Positions 47,349-60,055 of a stretch of DNA of 64,000 bases are shown piece after piece. The translations under genes were made by a program, and so were the position numbers. The notes below the pieces were generated by a model that did no database searches, was not told the DNA's origin, and saw nothing but the letters and a program-made list of their open reading frames with translations. Source of the DNA: Edaphochlamys debaryana (Eukaryota > Chlorophyta > Chlorophyceae > Chlamydomonadales). Numbering within the stretch: position 1 is the stretch's first letter; each line of letters starts with the position of its first letter. The DNA lies in the NCBI GenBank assembly GCA_016858145.1, contig JAEHOE010000118.1, positions 62,001 to 126,000 on the forward strand, in the 5' to 3' direction.

Positions 47349-47974
47349 GGAAGATGGGCGTAGCTGGAGGGGCGGTGGGGCGGATGGAGGGGGGGATGGA
47401 GGGCGGGCTCGCAAGGGGTGTGGAGAGCGGGGCGCGGGGGAGCCCGCTGGGCGGGAGGGGCCACGGACGGGGTTGAGGGTGGGCCCGTGAGGGTTGAGTG
47501 GCCGGCTGCCGGAACGCGAGGTGCGGCTGGCAACTCAGGCTATGGCAGGAGGTGTTGCGCGGATTGAAAGGCCACCTTGTCAAGGCATAGCGTTGCAGGC
47601 TCCCTGCCATCGCGACCGACTTTGGGTCTGACCGCTGCGTCTGGGAGGTTTTGCGTAACCTGTGATGCCTTCTTCTTTGCATGCCTCTTGCGAATGAAGA
47701 ACAGACAGTCCCGGGAATGGAGCGTCGGTCGGGAACTCTGACGACTCTGCCGTTGACGTGCGTACCTCGGCTTTTTGCGACAGTTTGAGCGCGGCCTAGT
47801 CGCGATGTGTTGAATGTACGTGTGCGTGTCACACAACATAGGCAGCTCGATGTTGGTCGCGACTTTTGGGCAGTCGCAATCGGCCCTGCTCTCGATTCGT
47901 TACCCAGCTCCCAGCTGCGTGCAGACCCCACAGCGGAGTGCAACAACAAAACGTGTCACGCAACCTCGAGACCT

Positions 47975-49362
47975 ATGCATCTCCCACAAAGCGCGAGAAG
48001 CCGGGTGCGGCCAGAGACGTCGGTGCGCTTCCTGAAGGCAGCGTCCAGCTGCCTCGAAGATGATCTACCAGTAGAGGACCTACCGCCAGATGTCTGCGTC
48101 TCTCGAGCAGCAACAGCGACTGGCGCCGAGGAGCAACATGTAGACCGCTCGGCCGCTGAGGAGGGCCCGGGCCACTACGACTCTGCCAGCAGCGTGCAGC
48201 AGCTCCAACCCTCGACGTCAAAGAAGGGGCGACCGGGGGAGGTTGTGCCCTGGGATGAACTCCCAGCGGACGACGCCTTTCTCACCGCCTCGGGACCCTG
48301 CCACCTTCCGCGCGACCGCGTCTTCCTGGTCGGGACGGAGAAGGACGGGCAACGAAGATACGTGATGCGCACGTCGCTATGTGAGTTGGTTGTAGCCGGG
48401 CTCGCGGGCGACCCAGCCCGTGCTTCCGCACTCTGTCTGCCTGGCAGCTAGCCCCAGCCAGCCTACCCACCCCCCCACCGCCCCCCTCCCTTCCCCCCCT
48501 CCTCCCTCCAACGTCCAGACATGTTTGGGGACGCGGAGCACCCTATGCCGGCGGCCCTCGTCGGGCGGCTGAGCGAGGCCGCCTACCTGGACGTCATGGG
48601 CACGTTGTCCCGCATCGTGCGGGAGCAGCGAGCCAAGCAGGAGCGCAAGCGTGGCGGCATCCGGGGGCTGGTTCGCGCCTGCGTGAGTGCCCGAATGTCG
48701 TTAATTGGAAACTTTTCGGGGGTTGAGACGGGTCCGGGTAGGGGCGCGGCGGGGCAGGGCCGCGAGAGAGGTTGCGGGCCGGCATCCGGGGGTGGTGCCT
48801 GCGGGCTGTGAGGGCAGGGAAAGCGTAGGTATAGGGCAGGGGGTCTATGCGGTTTTTATCTGCCGTTCACATTTCTGGTACGGTACTCACTACGGTACTT
48901 ACGGTGCTTCACGGAGTTCACGCCTGCTTGCCTACCACCCCACACCCATTTCCTCCCCAGACGTCCATCACGGAGATTGACGGCGAGGCGCACCAGCGGT
49001 GGAGCGCCAAGCTGCACGCAGGTACGGACTGACCCACCGGCGGGGCTCAGGTTTCTACAGGGTCGGTCCTTAGAAGCGTACCAGCAGTGCGGGATGGGCT
49101 TGCCCCTTCTCCTGACAGAGGTCTTGTGCAGCCGGTCCCGCGTGGCTTAGACGCACCTACCCACCCAAGCTAACCAACCAACCCCCAACCACCCCACCAA
49201 CCAACCCCAGGCCCGCTGGCGGGCGCCGTGGCGGACCTCAACCGCAAGCACGCGGCCGCGGGTCTGCGCCTGGCGGTGGCCAAGGGCGAGGCCGACCCCC
49301 GCATGCCGGGTCTGCGGCCGCTGCTCAACGTCATCGACCTGCACGTGCTGTCCAGGGCATGA
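47975..49362 (+). CDS. Golgin A7/ERF4-family protein (probable palmitoyltransferase partner)
   Basis: Four exons, 47975-48380, 48519-48682, 48961-49021 and 49211-49362, join in frame to 260 residues. The first ~115 residues are acidic/Ser-rich and low in similarity. The C-terminal ~140 residues fit the Golgin A7/ERF4 pattern: RRYVMRTSL, MPAALVGRLSEAAYLDVMGT (PxxLxGRIxxxxF), EAHQRWSAKLHAGPLAGAVA, LNRKHAAAGLRLAVA and GLRPLLNVIDLHVL (GLRxLEIxI). Family members form complexes with DHHC protein acyltransferases that palmitoylate Ras-like proteins at the Golgi/ER. The match is by pattern, not alignment, so moderately sure. The gene starts 626 bp after UGP, and its 5' part is copied in a UGP intron. 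The last ~30 nt of the coding region are duplicated in tandem at about 49413-49445. Confidence 0.6.
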
Positions 49363-52315
49363 GGGGGGCAGCGGAGGCGTAAGGCGGGGCGGGGGCGAGC
49401 GCCTCCTCCTCCCGTGCACGTGCTGTCCAGGGCGTGAGGGGGGCAGCGGAGGCGCAAGGCGTGAGGGGCGCGGGCGCCTCTTCCTCCCCCTTTCTGTGCT
49501 TCCTGGCCCGGGGGAGGCGGCGGAGCTCCCCCGCGGGCCATGAACGCCGGAAGGCTCCTCACCCTCATCCGCCTTCGCCTTCGCCTTCCTGCGTGTACGC
49601 GCTGGGGCGTGAGGCAGGCAGCGGACAGGAGGTGGGTGATGAGGCGGCGGGGATTGGTGGCGCGGAAGGAGGCGACGCAGGGCGGCAGGGCGCCTGAGCG
49701 ACCGCCCCGGGACGCGCCTGGGCCCAGGGCCCCCCGTTGTGACAATGAGTCGCCCAAACACCGCGGCACTACGCCCCGCTGTCTATAATAACCTTTGTTG
49801 TGGGCGCGATCAGACGCGCTCTCTGTCCAAGGCCGGACGAGGGGCCTTGGCTTGGGGGGAGCGACTCGAGGCGGCCGCGTCGAACAGAGCAGGAGAGCGG
49901 CGGCGCTGCATGCTTACTAAGCCTAGTACGACCACTGGAGGGCAGGACTGATTGACGGGTGGGGGCGTGGGGTGCCAAGCGCTGGAAAGCGCAGTGGAGC
50001 ATGGGCGGGGGCGCAGCGGCACGTGCGGGTTGACGCATGGAATCTAATTACCATTGCTGCAAAGCGCTGCTCAAGTGACAGCAGGAGTCGGGCTTGGTTT
50101 GGCAGTGGGACATGTATGGAGCCTGAGAGGCGAAGAAACGCGACTAGGCGCAGTGATAAACCATTTGGAATGTCTTTGACGCAGGCGAGCAGGGATCGGG
50201 AGGGGATGAGGGGTTGCGGCAGGAGTGGAGGTTCCCATGGGCTCTGGAGCGTGCCGGCGAGGGGTGTGGTATATTCATTTGACTTGGAAGGGACAGCCCG
50301 GCACGGTACCGCACAGCGTGCGGGCTGCCCGTCACTGCATAAAGAACAACTTGCAGGCCAAGTGTTGAGACCATGTGACTGGTTTACTCATGGCGTGAAC
50401 TGCCGTACCGTACAGTAGTCATGACCGCCGTCTCGGCGTCTGGTTTCCGTTGCGCGTCGGACCGGTGGCTTGGCTACAGAGATGGCAAGCGAAGGCTGAT
50501 GACGGATGGAAACGCGGGGTTCGGAGCTTCGGACTGGATTGTTGAAGGCTTGCATGTAGGTCGCGCTTCGCTTCCAACTAGGGACCTTCGACCAAACATA
50601 ATGGCGCTTGGGCGTGTCCCGCATTTGGCGGTTTGTTTCCATTTCAGTTGATTATGTGTATCCCCATCGTGCCGTGTGTACCTCTGATCCTGAACGGGCC
50701 TGAACGGGCCGGGCCCTGGGCTTTGGCGCTGAGTTTGCCTGGGCGGAAGCATGGCCCCATTTCGGTTGCGAATGGGGGCGTGCGGCATGGGGCTCAGACT
50801 GCAGCGGTACACGCCGAGCGAGGTGTGCCGGGTTCGATGGATGCTTGGAACGGGGCGGCCCGTCTGCCACAGGGGGCTGTATCCTGCTGTGGGGGCGTGA
50901 GGGGCGTAATGGAATAAGCGGGGGCGGTGCTTGGGCGGCGCGCCAAGGCCTACCGTTGCCCGCAGAGGAATAATGCGGCGGGGAATGGGGACGACTGTGT
51001 TTCGAAGGAGTGGAACCGAGCATCGAATGGTACTGTAGGACTGTACTGGCGCCTTGCCGCACTGGCCGTGCAGCTCTGCCGAGTGGGGCTATGTCGTGTA
51101 AAGGCACACAGGTGACCTCAGCTCTAGCGCCGGGCCCGAGCCCCGAGGCCCCCGAGCCCCGACGTCGTCCTGACTACGCTGCATGGCAGCATGGCCCCCT
51201 TGAAGAAGTACCCTCAAACGGCTCAAAGGCAGCAGAGCCTACCAGGCCCAGGCAAGCATGTCGGGGTATCCATCCTTTACATTGCAATCCATGATTACGT
51301 TAGTCCATACCCCTTTAGCCCAGATTCCCCGCCCGCCTGCCCTCGGGCCCAAGACACAGCCGTACGCCTGTGCCTGCAGCTAGGGCCCGTCGGGGCCCTA
51401 CGGCCTCCATTCCTTTTCGACCGCCATCGTTGCACGGTCCCTGGCAGCACCTGACTCTCCTAGACTGCCGGCCAGGGGGGGCCAGACCCGGGCAGCTGCA
51501 CACTGGCTAGACGGCATGGACCCCCACAGCCACCGCAAGCCGGCTCCCGCGGTTTGAGCGGCACATTCACCGCAGCCCCCACCGCGACTCCACATGTGAC
51601 CGGCCTCAGCAGAGGCCACGGAAGGAGACCCCCACGCCCCACCGCGCAGCGAAACGCCTTCCCAATGTCCCAAAGCAAAGTAAAACAGACCCGTGCTTTG
51701 CGCCCCATCCCTAGTGCCGACCCACGTGACCGTCGCCTCCACACCCCACCAAGCCCCGTTGTGCAGACCCTCCTGCCCGCTCGCTCTATCTTCCTAACCA
51801 GCCCGCAGTCGTGTCACCACGCCCGTTGCCCTCCTCATCACTCGCCGCCAAGCCGCAGCCCTGATGAGCCCCCTCCCCCTCCCCCGCCAGCTGCCTGCCA
51901 GGGTCACCGCCAGCCCCGATACCGGCAGCCGCCCCCCAGCGCTCCCACCACATCAAACCGCGCATGGCACCCCTGCAGCTGCTCGCCTGCCTCACCCCAC
52001 TGCGGCCCACAGTCGCCTAGCCTCCTTGGCCCCCTGCCCTCAGCAGCGGGACCGCATGCTGTCGTTGCTGTTGTGGTGGTGGTTATTGTTGTCGGGTCCC
52101 GAGCCCCTCGGCAGCGGCACGACTGCACCCCGTGCAGGCCCCACCGCTTGAGCGACCCTCAGCCCCCACTGGGCACTGCAGAGGACCAGCGGACTGGCGT
52201 GCGGCAGACCGCCGCAACCACCGTCGAAAACGCCACTGCCAGGGCCGCTCAGTCCCGATGCAGCAGCAAGGTCCTTGGCCTCCCTCCCTCCTCAGTCCCA
52301 CCACAGGAACATGAC
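49363..52315. other. Convergent intergenic region, ERF4-like gene / PP2C gene
   Basis: About 2.9 kb without recognisable coding sequence. An imperfect stem (CAGCCCGGCACG ... CGTGCGGGCTG) lies near 50298-50332. TGTAA occurs at 51098-51102 (+) and its complement at 51277-51281. AT-richer sequence at 50040-50700 could be old transposon debris, but no ends or target duplications were found. Confidence 0.4.
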
Positions 52316-55300
52316 TCAGTCCCACTGCAGGAGCATGACGATGACGGTGACGTTGTCGGCCGTGCCCCGCCGCACCGCCGCCTCCAGCAGGGCCTCGGCG
52401 GCGGCGCGGGCGTCCTCCTCCCGGTAGGGGGTGCCGGGGGGCGGGGGGGCGGGGGGCGGGGGGGGGGCCCGAGGGGGCGGAGGGGGCGGTGGCGCGCAGG
52501 CCGCCGTGCCGGGCCTGGGGAGGGAGGGAGGCGTGGAGGGTAGGGGGTTGGACAGCGTGGAACGAGAGCGGTGGATGGAGTCGGGGGCACTCGGCGCGGA
52601 GTTGCGCACTAGAGCCTATGGCACCGCCCCTGCGCCCCACGCCCTGCTTCGCTGCTCACCCCTGCTCTTCCCCCGGGCACTTCCTACCGTGTTTGTCCCG
52701 GGACTGTCTCACGCCCCTTCCCTGCCCCCCGCTGCCCAGCCCCTTGGAAGGGATTGGGGGACAGTGAGCGGAGGGGTGCAACCTACCGTGTGAACCCTCT
52801 GCGTGCTTCGCGCCCCCAACTCGCGCCCCTGCCCCGACCCCGGCTCCTCAGCCCCCGAGCCCTCAACCCCCTTCCCCCCTATTTGCCCTCCCCTTCCCCC
52901 TCCCCTCCCCCTCCCTCCCCCTCCCTTCCCCCACCCCTACCCCCTCACCGCCACTGCCGCGTTGGCGACGTCCACCGCCTCCTGGTCATTCATCACGTCC
53001 CACAGCCCGTCACTGGGGAGGGGGGGGGGGTAGTGGGGAGGTGAGGAGCTAGAAAGGTGAACGGCTGCAAAAGTAGACGGGGCGTGGGGTGGCGTGCAGC
53101 GTCGCAGCCCCCGTCTCTACGCCCTCGCCCCGACAGCCCCCCCTCCGGTCCCGCTGCCCTTTAAGCCCGGGAAGTTTGCCCCCTCCTCCCCCTCCCCCTC
53201 CCCACCTGCCCAGCACGATCAGGTTGTCCCCCGGCCCCGGCACCAGGCGCCGCACGTCCGGCTCGCACTCCACGAAGCGCCGCGGCTCCTTGAAGTCCAG
53301 GTCGCCGAGGGACCTAGCGGGGTGGGGGGGCGGGCGAGAGTTTGAAGCTGAGCCCCATTGCGTGTGACGCCGAACCAGTCAAAACCCCTCTGTGCCCCTC
53401 CCCAGCCGCCCCCTCCACCCATCCCCGTCCCCTCCCTCCCCTCCCCCTCCCTCGCCCATCCCCGTCTCCTCCCCTCCCTCCCCCCAGCCCCACCCCGCCC
53501 ACTCCCGCCCACCCCCACCTGCTGACCGCCAGGCCGCTCCCCAGCCGCCCCTCCCGCGGCTCCACGATCACGCGCCAGCAGCGCTGGAAGTCCACCCGCC
53601 CCCCCGCCGCCTCCACGCGCTGCCGCTCCAGAGGCAGGTGCGGCTTGTGGTCCTCGGTGAGGCGGAGGGCCTCGCCGCGCCGGGACAGCACGGCACGGGA
53701 GTCGCCTGAACGCGTTGGGGGTGGAGGGACGGGGGGCCATTCAGAGGCCCTCAATAAAGCTGCCTGCTGCGCTGCCGCTGCACAGAGCAGGCCGAGGCGC
53801 TGCAGATGGCCTGTGGCCCGAGGCAGGGCCCCACACGGTCCCACGGTCCTTTGCCTCCACCCCCCACCCCACCCCATCCCCTCTCCACACACACCCTCAC
53901 CCCCGCCCCGCGTCAGCCGCGCAGAGCACCTTGAGACCCCAGCCCCTCCTCCCCCCGTGCAGGTCCCGCCCGACCCCCCCCTCTCTCCACCCGCTCTCCA
54001 CCCCCACCCGCACCCGCGTGTGCCGCGTAGAGTGTGTCGCTGAGCCGCAGCACCAGCAGGGCGGTGGCGCCGTCGCGGGCGCCGTCGGAGCGGGCCTCGG
54101 CCAGGATGGCGTCGTCCTGGGGGGAGAGGGGGGAAGGGGGGACGGGGGAGGGGGGGAAGGTGACAGGGGTGTTTGACGCCGAGGGGGTCAGGAGGAGCGG
54201 GTGCGCCGCCTCGCCAGCAGGAGCGCCGGTGCAGGTGCTGCCCCACCCGCGAGGTCGCACGCAGACACCCACCCCCACCCCCTCCCCCTCCCCCTCCCCA
54301 CCAGGCGCCTGAAGACCTTCCGCAGGGCCCCCGCGATGGCCTCCTCCTCGGCCCGCGCGGCGGCGGGCGGGCAGCGCTCGCCTGGGGGGGGGGTGTAGCA
54401 GGGAGCGAGGAGGGAGGCGGACAAAGGGCTGAGCGGAGCAGGATCGGGCCGCCTCAGCAGAATACCCACTATGCCATCTCCAGCGGTCGACACCGGGCCT
54501 TGCTTTGCCTTACTCCCAATCTTCTGTCCCTCGCCACTCATCAACGGGTAGCCGCACGTTGTATGACAGCGTACAGCATGCGACACGTCCATGCCGCCGC
54601 TGTATCCCTCGGAGTGGGCGCCCGAAGGCTTCCGCGGCCTTCAGCTTCTAACCACTCGGATCCAGCCTTGCGGCCTCTTCACCGGCTTCAGCCTCTCCAG
54701 GACCCCAAGCGACGTTCCCCCTGCGTCTTCAGCGCCTTGCATTGATGCGCCGCCTTGCACCCACACGGTCTTCTGTTCCTAGCTTGGAGGCCTCCAGCTG
54801 CCTCAGCCACCCGTGTGAACGGCTGCTCACTCACCTGTGTGTGTGCGCAGCGCCGCCTTCCCCCCAGCATTGCCTGCAGCCCCCAGCCCCCTGCCTCCGC
54901 CCCCCCTTCTTCCAGCGCCCCTGCCTTTCCCACACCACCCTTCGACCCAAAACCCGTGTTTGTCCTCGGCCCCCTCGCCCCCGCTCCCTCCCCCCACCCC
55001 CTCCCCACCCGTGTGCGTCCTCAGCGCCGCCTCCCCCGCCAGCAGCATGTGCAGCCGAGTGGCGGCCGTGTCCGCCGCCCGAGTGCCGTTGTGGCCGTCG
55101 TAGATGGCGGCCAGGCAGCGGGGGACGCCGTCCTCCAGGGGCTGGGGGGGGGAGGCAAACCGCGGAAGCAAGAGCTGAGCAGGATCGCATCGCATCCAAG
55201 GAAGCGGACCGACCTCGCCACCCGCCCGCACGCCGACAGCAGGCGCAGGAGGCCCCTGGCATCCCACACCCACACCCGCCCAACCCCACTCATCACCCCC

Positions 55301-57562
55301 CTGCATCCGACCAAGACCATGCCCCCCCATCGCCGCCCCCCGCACCTGACCCGACGCCGACAGCGGCCTGAGGCACTGCACGATGCAGTGGCGGTCCTCC
55401 ATGTAGGGCCGGGCGCAGCGCGCCTGGGGGGGTGGAGGGGGAGAGGGGAAGGGCGTGGCAGGTCACGGATAGCACTTGGGCTGGACGATAGGACCGCCAG
55501 TGCCGCCCGGCAGTCGGCTCCACGCAGCAGGCCGCCCGCCCCACCTGTCCTGTCCAGCTCTGTCGTGGCCTGCCGGGCCCTGCCGCCGCACACCTTTCTC
55601 TGCCCCCACCGCCAGGGCTCGCTGGCTGCCTCGTCGTAACTCCCTTCCCTATCCCGCCGCTGCGTAGGAGACCAACCTCCCCTTGCCCCCCTACCACCCT
55701 CCCCTGCGCATCGGGCTCGCCGGCTGCCGCTCTATCTCTTCCTCCGCTCTCCAATGCTCCAAAAGTCACCTCCTGGCCACCCTCCCCATGCCCCCGCTGA
55801 TTTCCTTCCCCTCCCCCCCTGAGCTTCCCCCCCCCCTCACCGAGGCCATTCCGAAGATGATGCGCCCAAGCGTCCTGCCGCCGGGGGGGGAGCGGGGCGG
55901 CGTGGCGCCGGAGCGCCCGCTCGGCGCCCCAACCGCCACTGCTACCGCCCCGTCGTCCACAACCGCCAGGCCCCCAGCGGGCCCACCGCCCGGGCCCCGG
56001 TGGAACGGGTTCATCCCCGCCGGGTGCACAGGCGGGTTGAGGAGGCCGCTGCCTAACCCACCGGGCCCGGACCCGGGCCCGGCGCGTGCGTATGACGCGT
56101 CCAGTCCGGGTGGGGGCGAGGGGGAAACATAGCGCCCCTGGCCGTGTGTATGCGCGTGCGCGTGGGTGCCGTACATGCTGCCGGCGAGGTGAGGGGACTG
56201 CTGGGCCCCGCTGGGCCCGCCGCTGGAGGAGGTGGTGATGGTGCGTGGGGGGATGAAGGGCACGCCGCCGCCGCCCAGGCCCAGCCCGGCGCCAGACAGG
56301 CCCAGGCCGGGCCCAGACATCCGCTGCGCTGCCGCCCCCTCCCGGAGAAACCCCGCACTCATGCTGCTCGCACCACCCGCCCACGCCAAGCCTCCGCCGC
56401 CGCCCACGCCCCCGCCCGCGCCCACGCCTCCAGCGCCGCCGCTGGAGCGGCGCCCGCCCGCCCCCGGCACTGGTGCCGGCACGACACCGTGCGTGCCTCC
56501 CCCCAGCCCCCCCTCCTCGTCCAGCTCGTCGCTGAAGGACACAAGCAGCCGGGGCGCCCCGGACCCCGAGGGCTCCCGCCGCAGGGCCCCCCCGCGGGGG
56601 CTCCGGGGCTCGGGCTGCCCGGCCCCGGCACCCGCAGCGCCTCCGCCCGAGCTGCGGCGGCGGACCGGGCCCGGGCCCGCCGCAACCGCTCCCGAGCCCG
56701 TGCCAGCGCCCTCGCCGCCGTGTGGGGCGGCCGCGGGCCCGGCCGCAGGCGCGGGTGCGGCCGCGTGGTGAGCGCCGCCGTCCGCACCCGGGGCTTGGGC
56801 CGCGGCTGCGGAGCCGTTGCCGCCCGGAATAGAGTGACGGCCGGCCTTGCCAGCCTCCGCCTCCCGTTCCCGGGACGCGCCCCGCCGGGTGGGGTCGTGC
56901 TCGTGGCCGCGGTCCCGCTCCCGCTCCCGCTCCGCCCGAGATCCGTTGTGCGATTCGTGTGCTTGATGCTCGTGTGCGTGTGACGGTGCGTGGTCGTGTG
57001 CGTGTGCGTGGGAGTGTGGGGCGCCGTCGCGCCGCTCCCGCCTGCCCCGCTCCGCCGAGTCCGGCTTGCGGGGGGGGTCGTCCCGGTCCGCGCTGCGGCT
57101 CCGGCTCCGGCTCCGGCTGTTGCGCTTGCGCCGGCTGTCCCGGAGGCTGGGCGAGTCCGGTGGAGAGCCGTCGCGGCCCTCCCCGCCCTGGCTGTTGCGC
57201 CGGGCGGTCAGTCCAGGTTCACGGTTGAGGTCCCGGCTGGTCTCTCTCCCCGGCATGTCCGCGGCATCCCCCGCAACGGCACCGTTGGCCTTGCCACCCG
57301 CTGAACCGCTCAAGGACCGCCGCCGACGTTCGACGTCTGGATCGTGCTCGGCATCCGGGTGCCGGTGTTGACTTTCGAGGGGGCTCCGACTCCGGCTGCG
57401 GCTACGACGCGAGGCAAAGGGATCGGCGGTCCCGGGTTCGGCCGGTGCGCCCGCATGTGTCGTCTCCCGACCCTCGTGGTCGTGAGGTCGGTGTGTCCCT
57501 TTTGCGCTGCGCGCGGGAGGGGTAGGGCAGACCACGGGCGCGAACGTAACACGAGATGCCAT
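52316..57562 (-). CDS. PP2C-family Ser/Thr phosphatase with long disordered N-terminal region
   Basis: Nine exons join to about 893 residues: 57562-55841, 55423-55346, 55141-55009, 54381-54302, 54116-54014, 53705-53519, 53313-53206, 53012-52941, 52514-52316. Exon 1 encodes 574 residues with RS repeats (SRSRSRSRS), a His-rich tract ([17 protein letters not shown]) and Gly/Ser/Pro-rich segments. The phosphatase domain follows: [15 protein letters not shown] at about 615 (metal Asp), [40 protein letters not shown] and DNVTVIVM. These are the PPM motifs in order. The last donor is uncertain: GTAGGG at 52940 keeps frame, while the better-looking GTGAGG at 52948 would not. The substrate is unknown; the RS-rich tail suggests nuclear or splicing-related targeting (inference). 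Confidence 0.85.
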
Positions 57563-58497
57563 TTTGCGTCAGCACCGCGAGGTTCCAAGCAGGTGCGTAC
57601 TCTGGAGCAACCCTATCTTCCCAGCAGTATGCAACACCTCGCGACGCAAACTCAACCGGACCGCAGGAGGTGAGCTCTGAGAGCCGCCCAGGCCACCACA
57701 CCCAGCTTCCGCTCCAAGCCCAGGCTAGCACCCACCTTCTCGAGGCCACCTCAGCCACTGCTGGTAGAGTCATCGATACGCGGCTTCCGCTGCGCCAAAG
57801 CACGCGTGCAGCCGAGGGCAGCTGCTGGTCCGAAAATGCCCCGCCGTGGCAGCTGCGCCGAACTAGCAGTGGTGGAAGAGTCCTGTGGCTGCGCACTGGA
57901 CCGGACCCCACTGCGGGCCTCGGCCAGGCGCGCAGAACGCTGGCCAGACTCGAGGCGAGACGACCGCCTCGTCACAAGCAGTCCACTGCTCAAACGCAAG
58001 AGCGTTGCTAGCGACGCACAACGTATATGTCGGGGGCGGTCGGGAGTCTCGGCGCATGAGTGCGTGCAGGCCCCGTACGTGCAGATGTTGCAACACCCCA
58101 AATGCGGCATGGCACGGGCCCTTTCTCCGTCAGCCGGACCGACCAGGTCGGGGCGTGTGGGGTCCCTCGGGGGGTGAGGTGGTCTTCGCCTAGGCCCCGT
58201 TGCCTTTGACGACAGGCCCGGGCCCGGCCTAGGTCAAGCGGGGTTGCGGAGGAGCCGACTTGGGGTCTTGGAGTCACTTCGGTCAGCTGAGCCTGACCGG
58301 CATGCATGCGAAAGCCTCGCCTCATCTTGGAAGGCTGCCATGTATTTCCATCGTCCGGGGCCGTCTCCTCTCATGTCACGGTGCCACACCAGGCCACACC
58401 CGCCGCCCCCATCGCCCCAACTGAAGCACACGGCTGGACACTCCCCTTACATCACCCCCCCCCTGCTCGCCGTCACCACACTTCCTCACTCGCAAGA
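57563..58497. promoter_or_regulatory. Divergent intergenic region, PP2C gene / Rpp14-Pop5 copy B
   Basis: 935 bp between divergent start codons must contain both promoters. The right-most ~95 bp (from about 58400) matches sequence upstream of copy A. It includes a C-run and CTCGCCGTCACCACACTTCC just before the ATG. No other element was identified. Confidence 0.5.
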
Positions 58498-59160
58498 ATG
58501 GCCACTACAGCGAGGCCACCCCGGCAGCTCACCCGCGAGGTGGCATGCCCCGATGTGTTCCTCTCCCTCTCGCTGTGAGCTCTCTGTGGTGCTGCGGTCA
58601 TGCTACTATGTTACTGAGCATTACAAGCTATCCTCCCTGTATCGTCTGTGCAGGGAATTTCCGGGCTTGGGAGATGCCGCCGTCGCGATGAGCGAGCAGC
58701 TGTTCAGGGACGTCCTCACCAGCGCTCTAACCGAGCTTTACGGTGTAGTTGGAGGCGCAGTCGGCTTCAGCCTTCTCAGCCTGCGAGGCAGCTCGGCGAT
58801 CGTGCGGGTGGACAAGCGGTGAGGTCGTGCCGGCGCGTTGCCCTCTCCACCCCGCGCCCTGCCTGCCCCGCGTCCCGACCCTGGGGACCAACCGTCCAGT
58901 GCGGAGTTTGGGCAATCGACTGAGCTCGGTTGTATCGCTGTGTAGTTTGTGGCCTCGGCTCACCCGAACGTTCAGGCTCACTCACCCCCGGCCCGCCCGC
59001 CAGAGAGGCCGACAAGGTGTGGGCCGCCGCCGCCTTCGCCACGCGGTACGGCGATCACGACATCCGCCTGACCGCCCAGCGCGCCTCGGCCTCGCTGCTG
59101 CCCCTCGCGGTGGACAGCAGGGCTTGGGCGGCGGAGCTGCTGCTGCTGGGGAGGGACTGA
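58498..59160 (+). CDS. RNase P/MRP protein subunit, Rpp14/Pop5 family (copy B)
   Basis: Three exons, 58498-58574, 58654-58818 and 59004-59160, have exactly the same exon lengths as copy A at 37205-37874 and give 132 residues with three substitutions. The duplicated block spans about 58400-59169 versus 37109-37884. Intron 2 is nearly identical apart from short indels. Intron 1 is about the same length but largely different in sequence. Both copies are intact, so they are recent paralogues or are kept similar by gene conversion. Confidence 0.8.
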
Positions 59161-59828
59161 GGCGCTGCGCACGTAAACGGGCTGCGGCCGGTGGCTGACT
59201 GCTGAGGATCGTCAGATTGGGGACGTGCACCCCACTGAATCCCCTCGCATCCCAGTGATCACAAGCTGCTGGAAACGACTGAGGAGCTGCGGATGCCGGC
59301 GGCCTGCAGCTGGCTGACAGCCGCGGACCGCTCCGCTTGCGCTCCCACCCCACGGGGACAGCCCTCGAACCCATACACCTACAAGCCCCTCCTCGGTTGG
59401 GGCCAACGCAGCCCATGTCCCCATCCAAGCCCCAGGCCCTCACCGACCCTGTCCGTGAGTCCCCAGCTCCCTGCGCCAGGGCCCGCCGTGCCCCTCCAGC
59501 CCCGCCTTCCCCGAGCCCCCTCCCGGCCTCCCCAGCGTCGCGTGCCGGGCCCCCGACCTCGACACACCTCCACACACCTCCCTGTGCCCCCTCCCGGCTT
59601 GCGGCTTCGCCTGCCTGGCGTGACGGCGCACGTCGTGGCGAGGAGCCGCGTTGTGGGGGCGAAGTCCATGACACCATGCAGGCTAGGCAGCCCTTCCCGG
59701 CGTACTCTTTGGAGCCCCGTGCCATGGGGTACGGTACTCTTCTCCACTCACCGGCTCCTCGGCCTCGGGCCTGTCCTCTACCGCAGCATGCCTTCCTGCC
59801 ACCTGCAACGGCGGCGCGGGCTAACTAT

Positions 59829-60055
59829 GGCAGCTCAGGCTCCGGCGGCTCCAGCTCGGGCTCGGGCGGCCAGCTCCAGCTCCAGCTCCAGCTCTGGCTC
59901 TGGCTCGGGCGGCCAGGTCCAGATCCAGATCCAGCTCTGGCTCTGGCTCGGGCGGCCAGATCCAGATCCAGATTCAGCTCGGGCTCGGGCTCCAGCTCCA
60001 GATCCAGCTCTTGCGCCAGCTCCAGCTCTGGCTCCAGCTCTTGCTCCAAACGGAG
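59829..60055. repeat. Imperfect CAGCTC/CAGATC hexamer array
   Basis: About 35 hexamers (CAGCTC, CAGATC, CGGGCT, CTGGCT) are arranged in higher-order blocks of about 60 bp. The + frames read as Ser/Gly or Pro/Ala/Asp repeats and the minus frame as Glu/Leu repeats; none has gene context. Confidence 0.85.
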
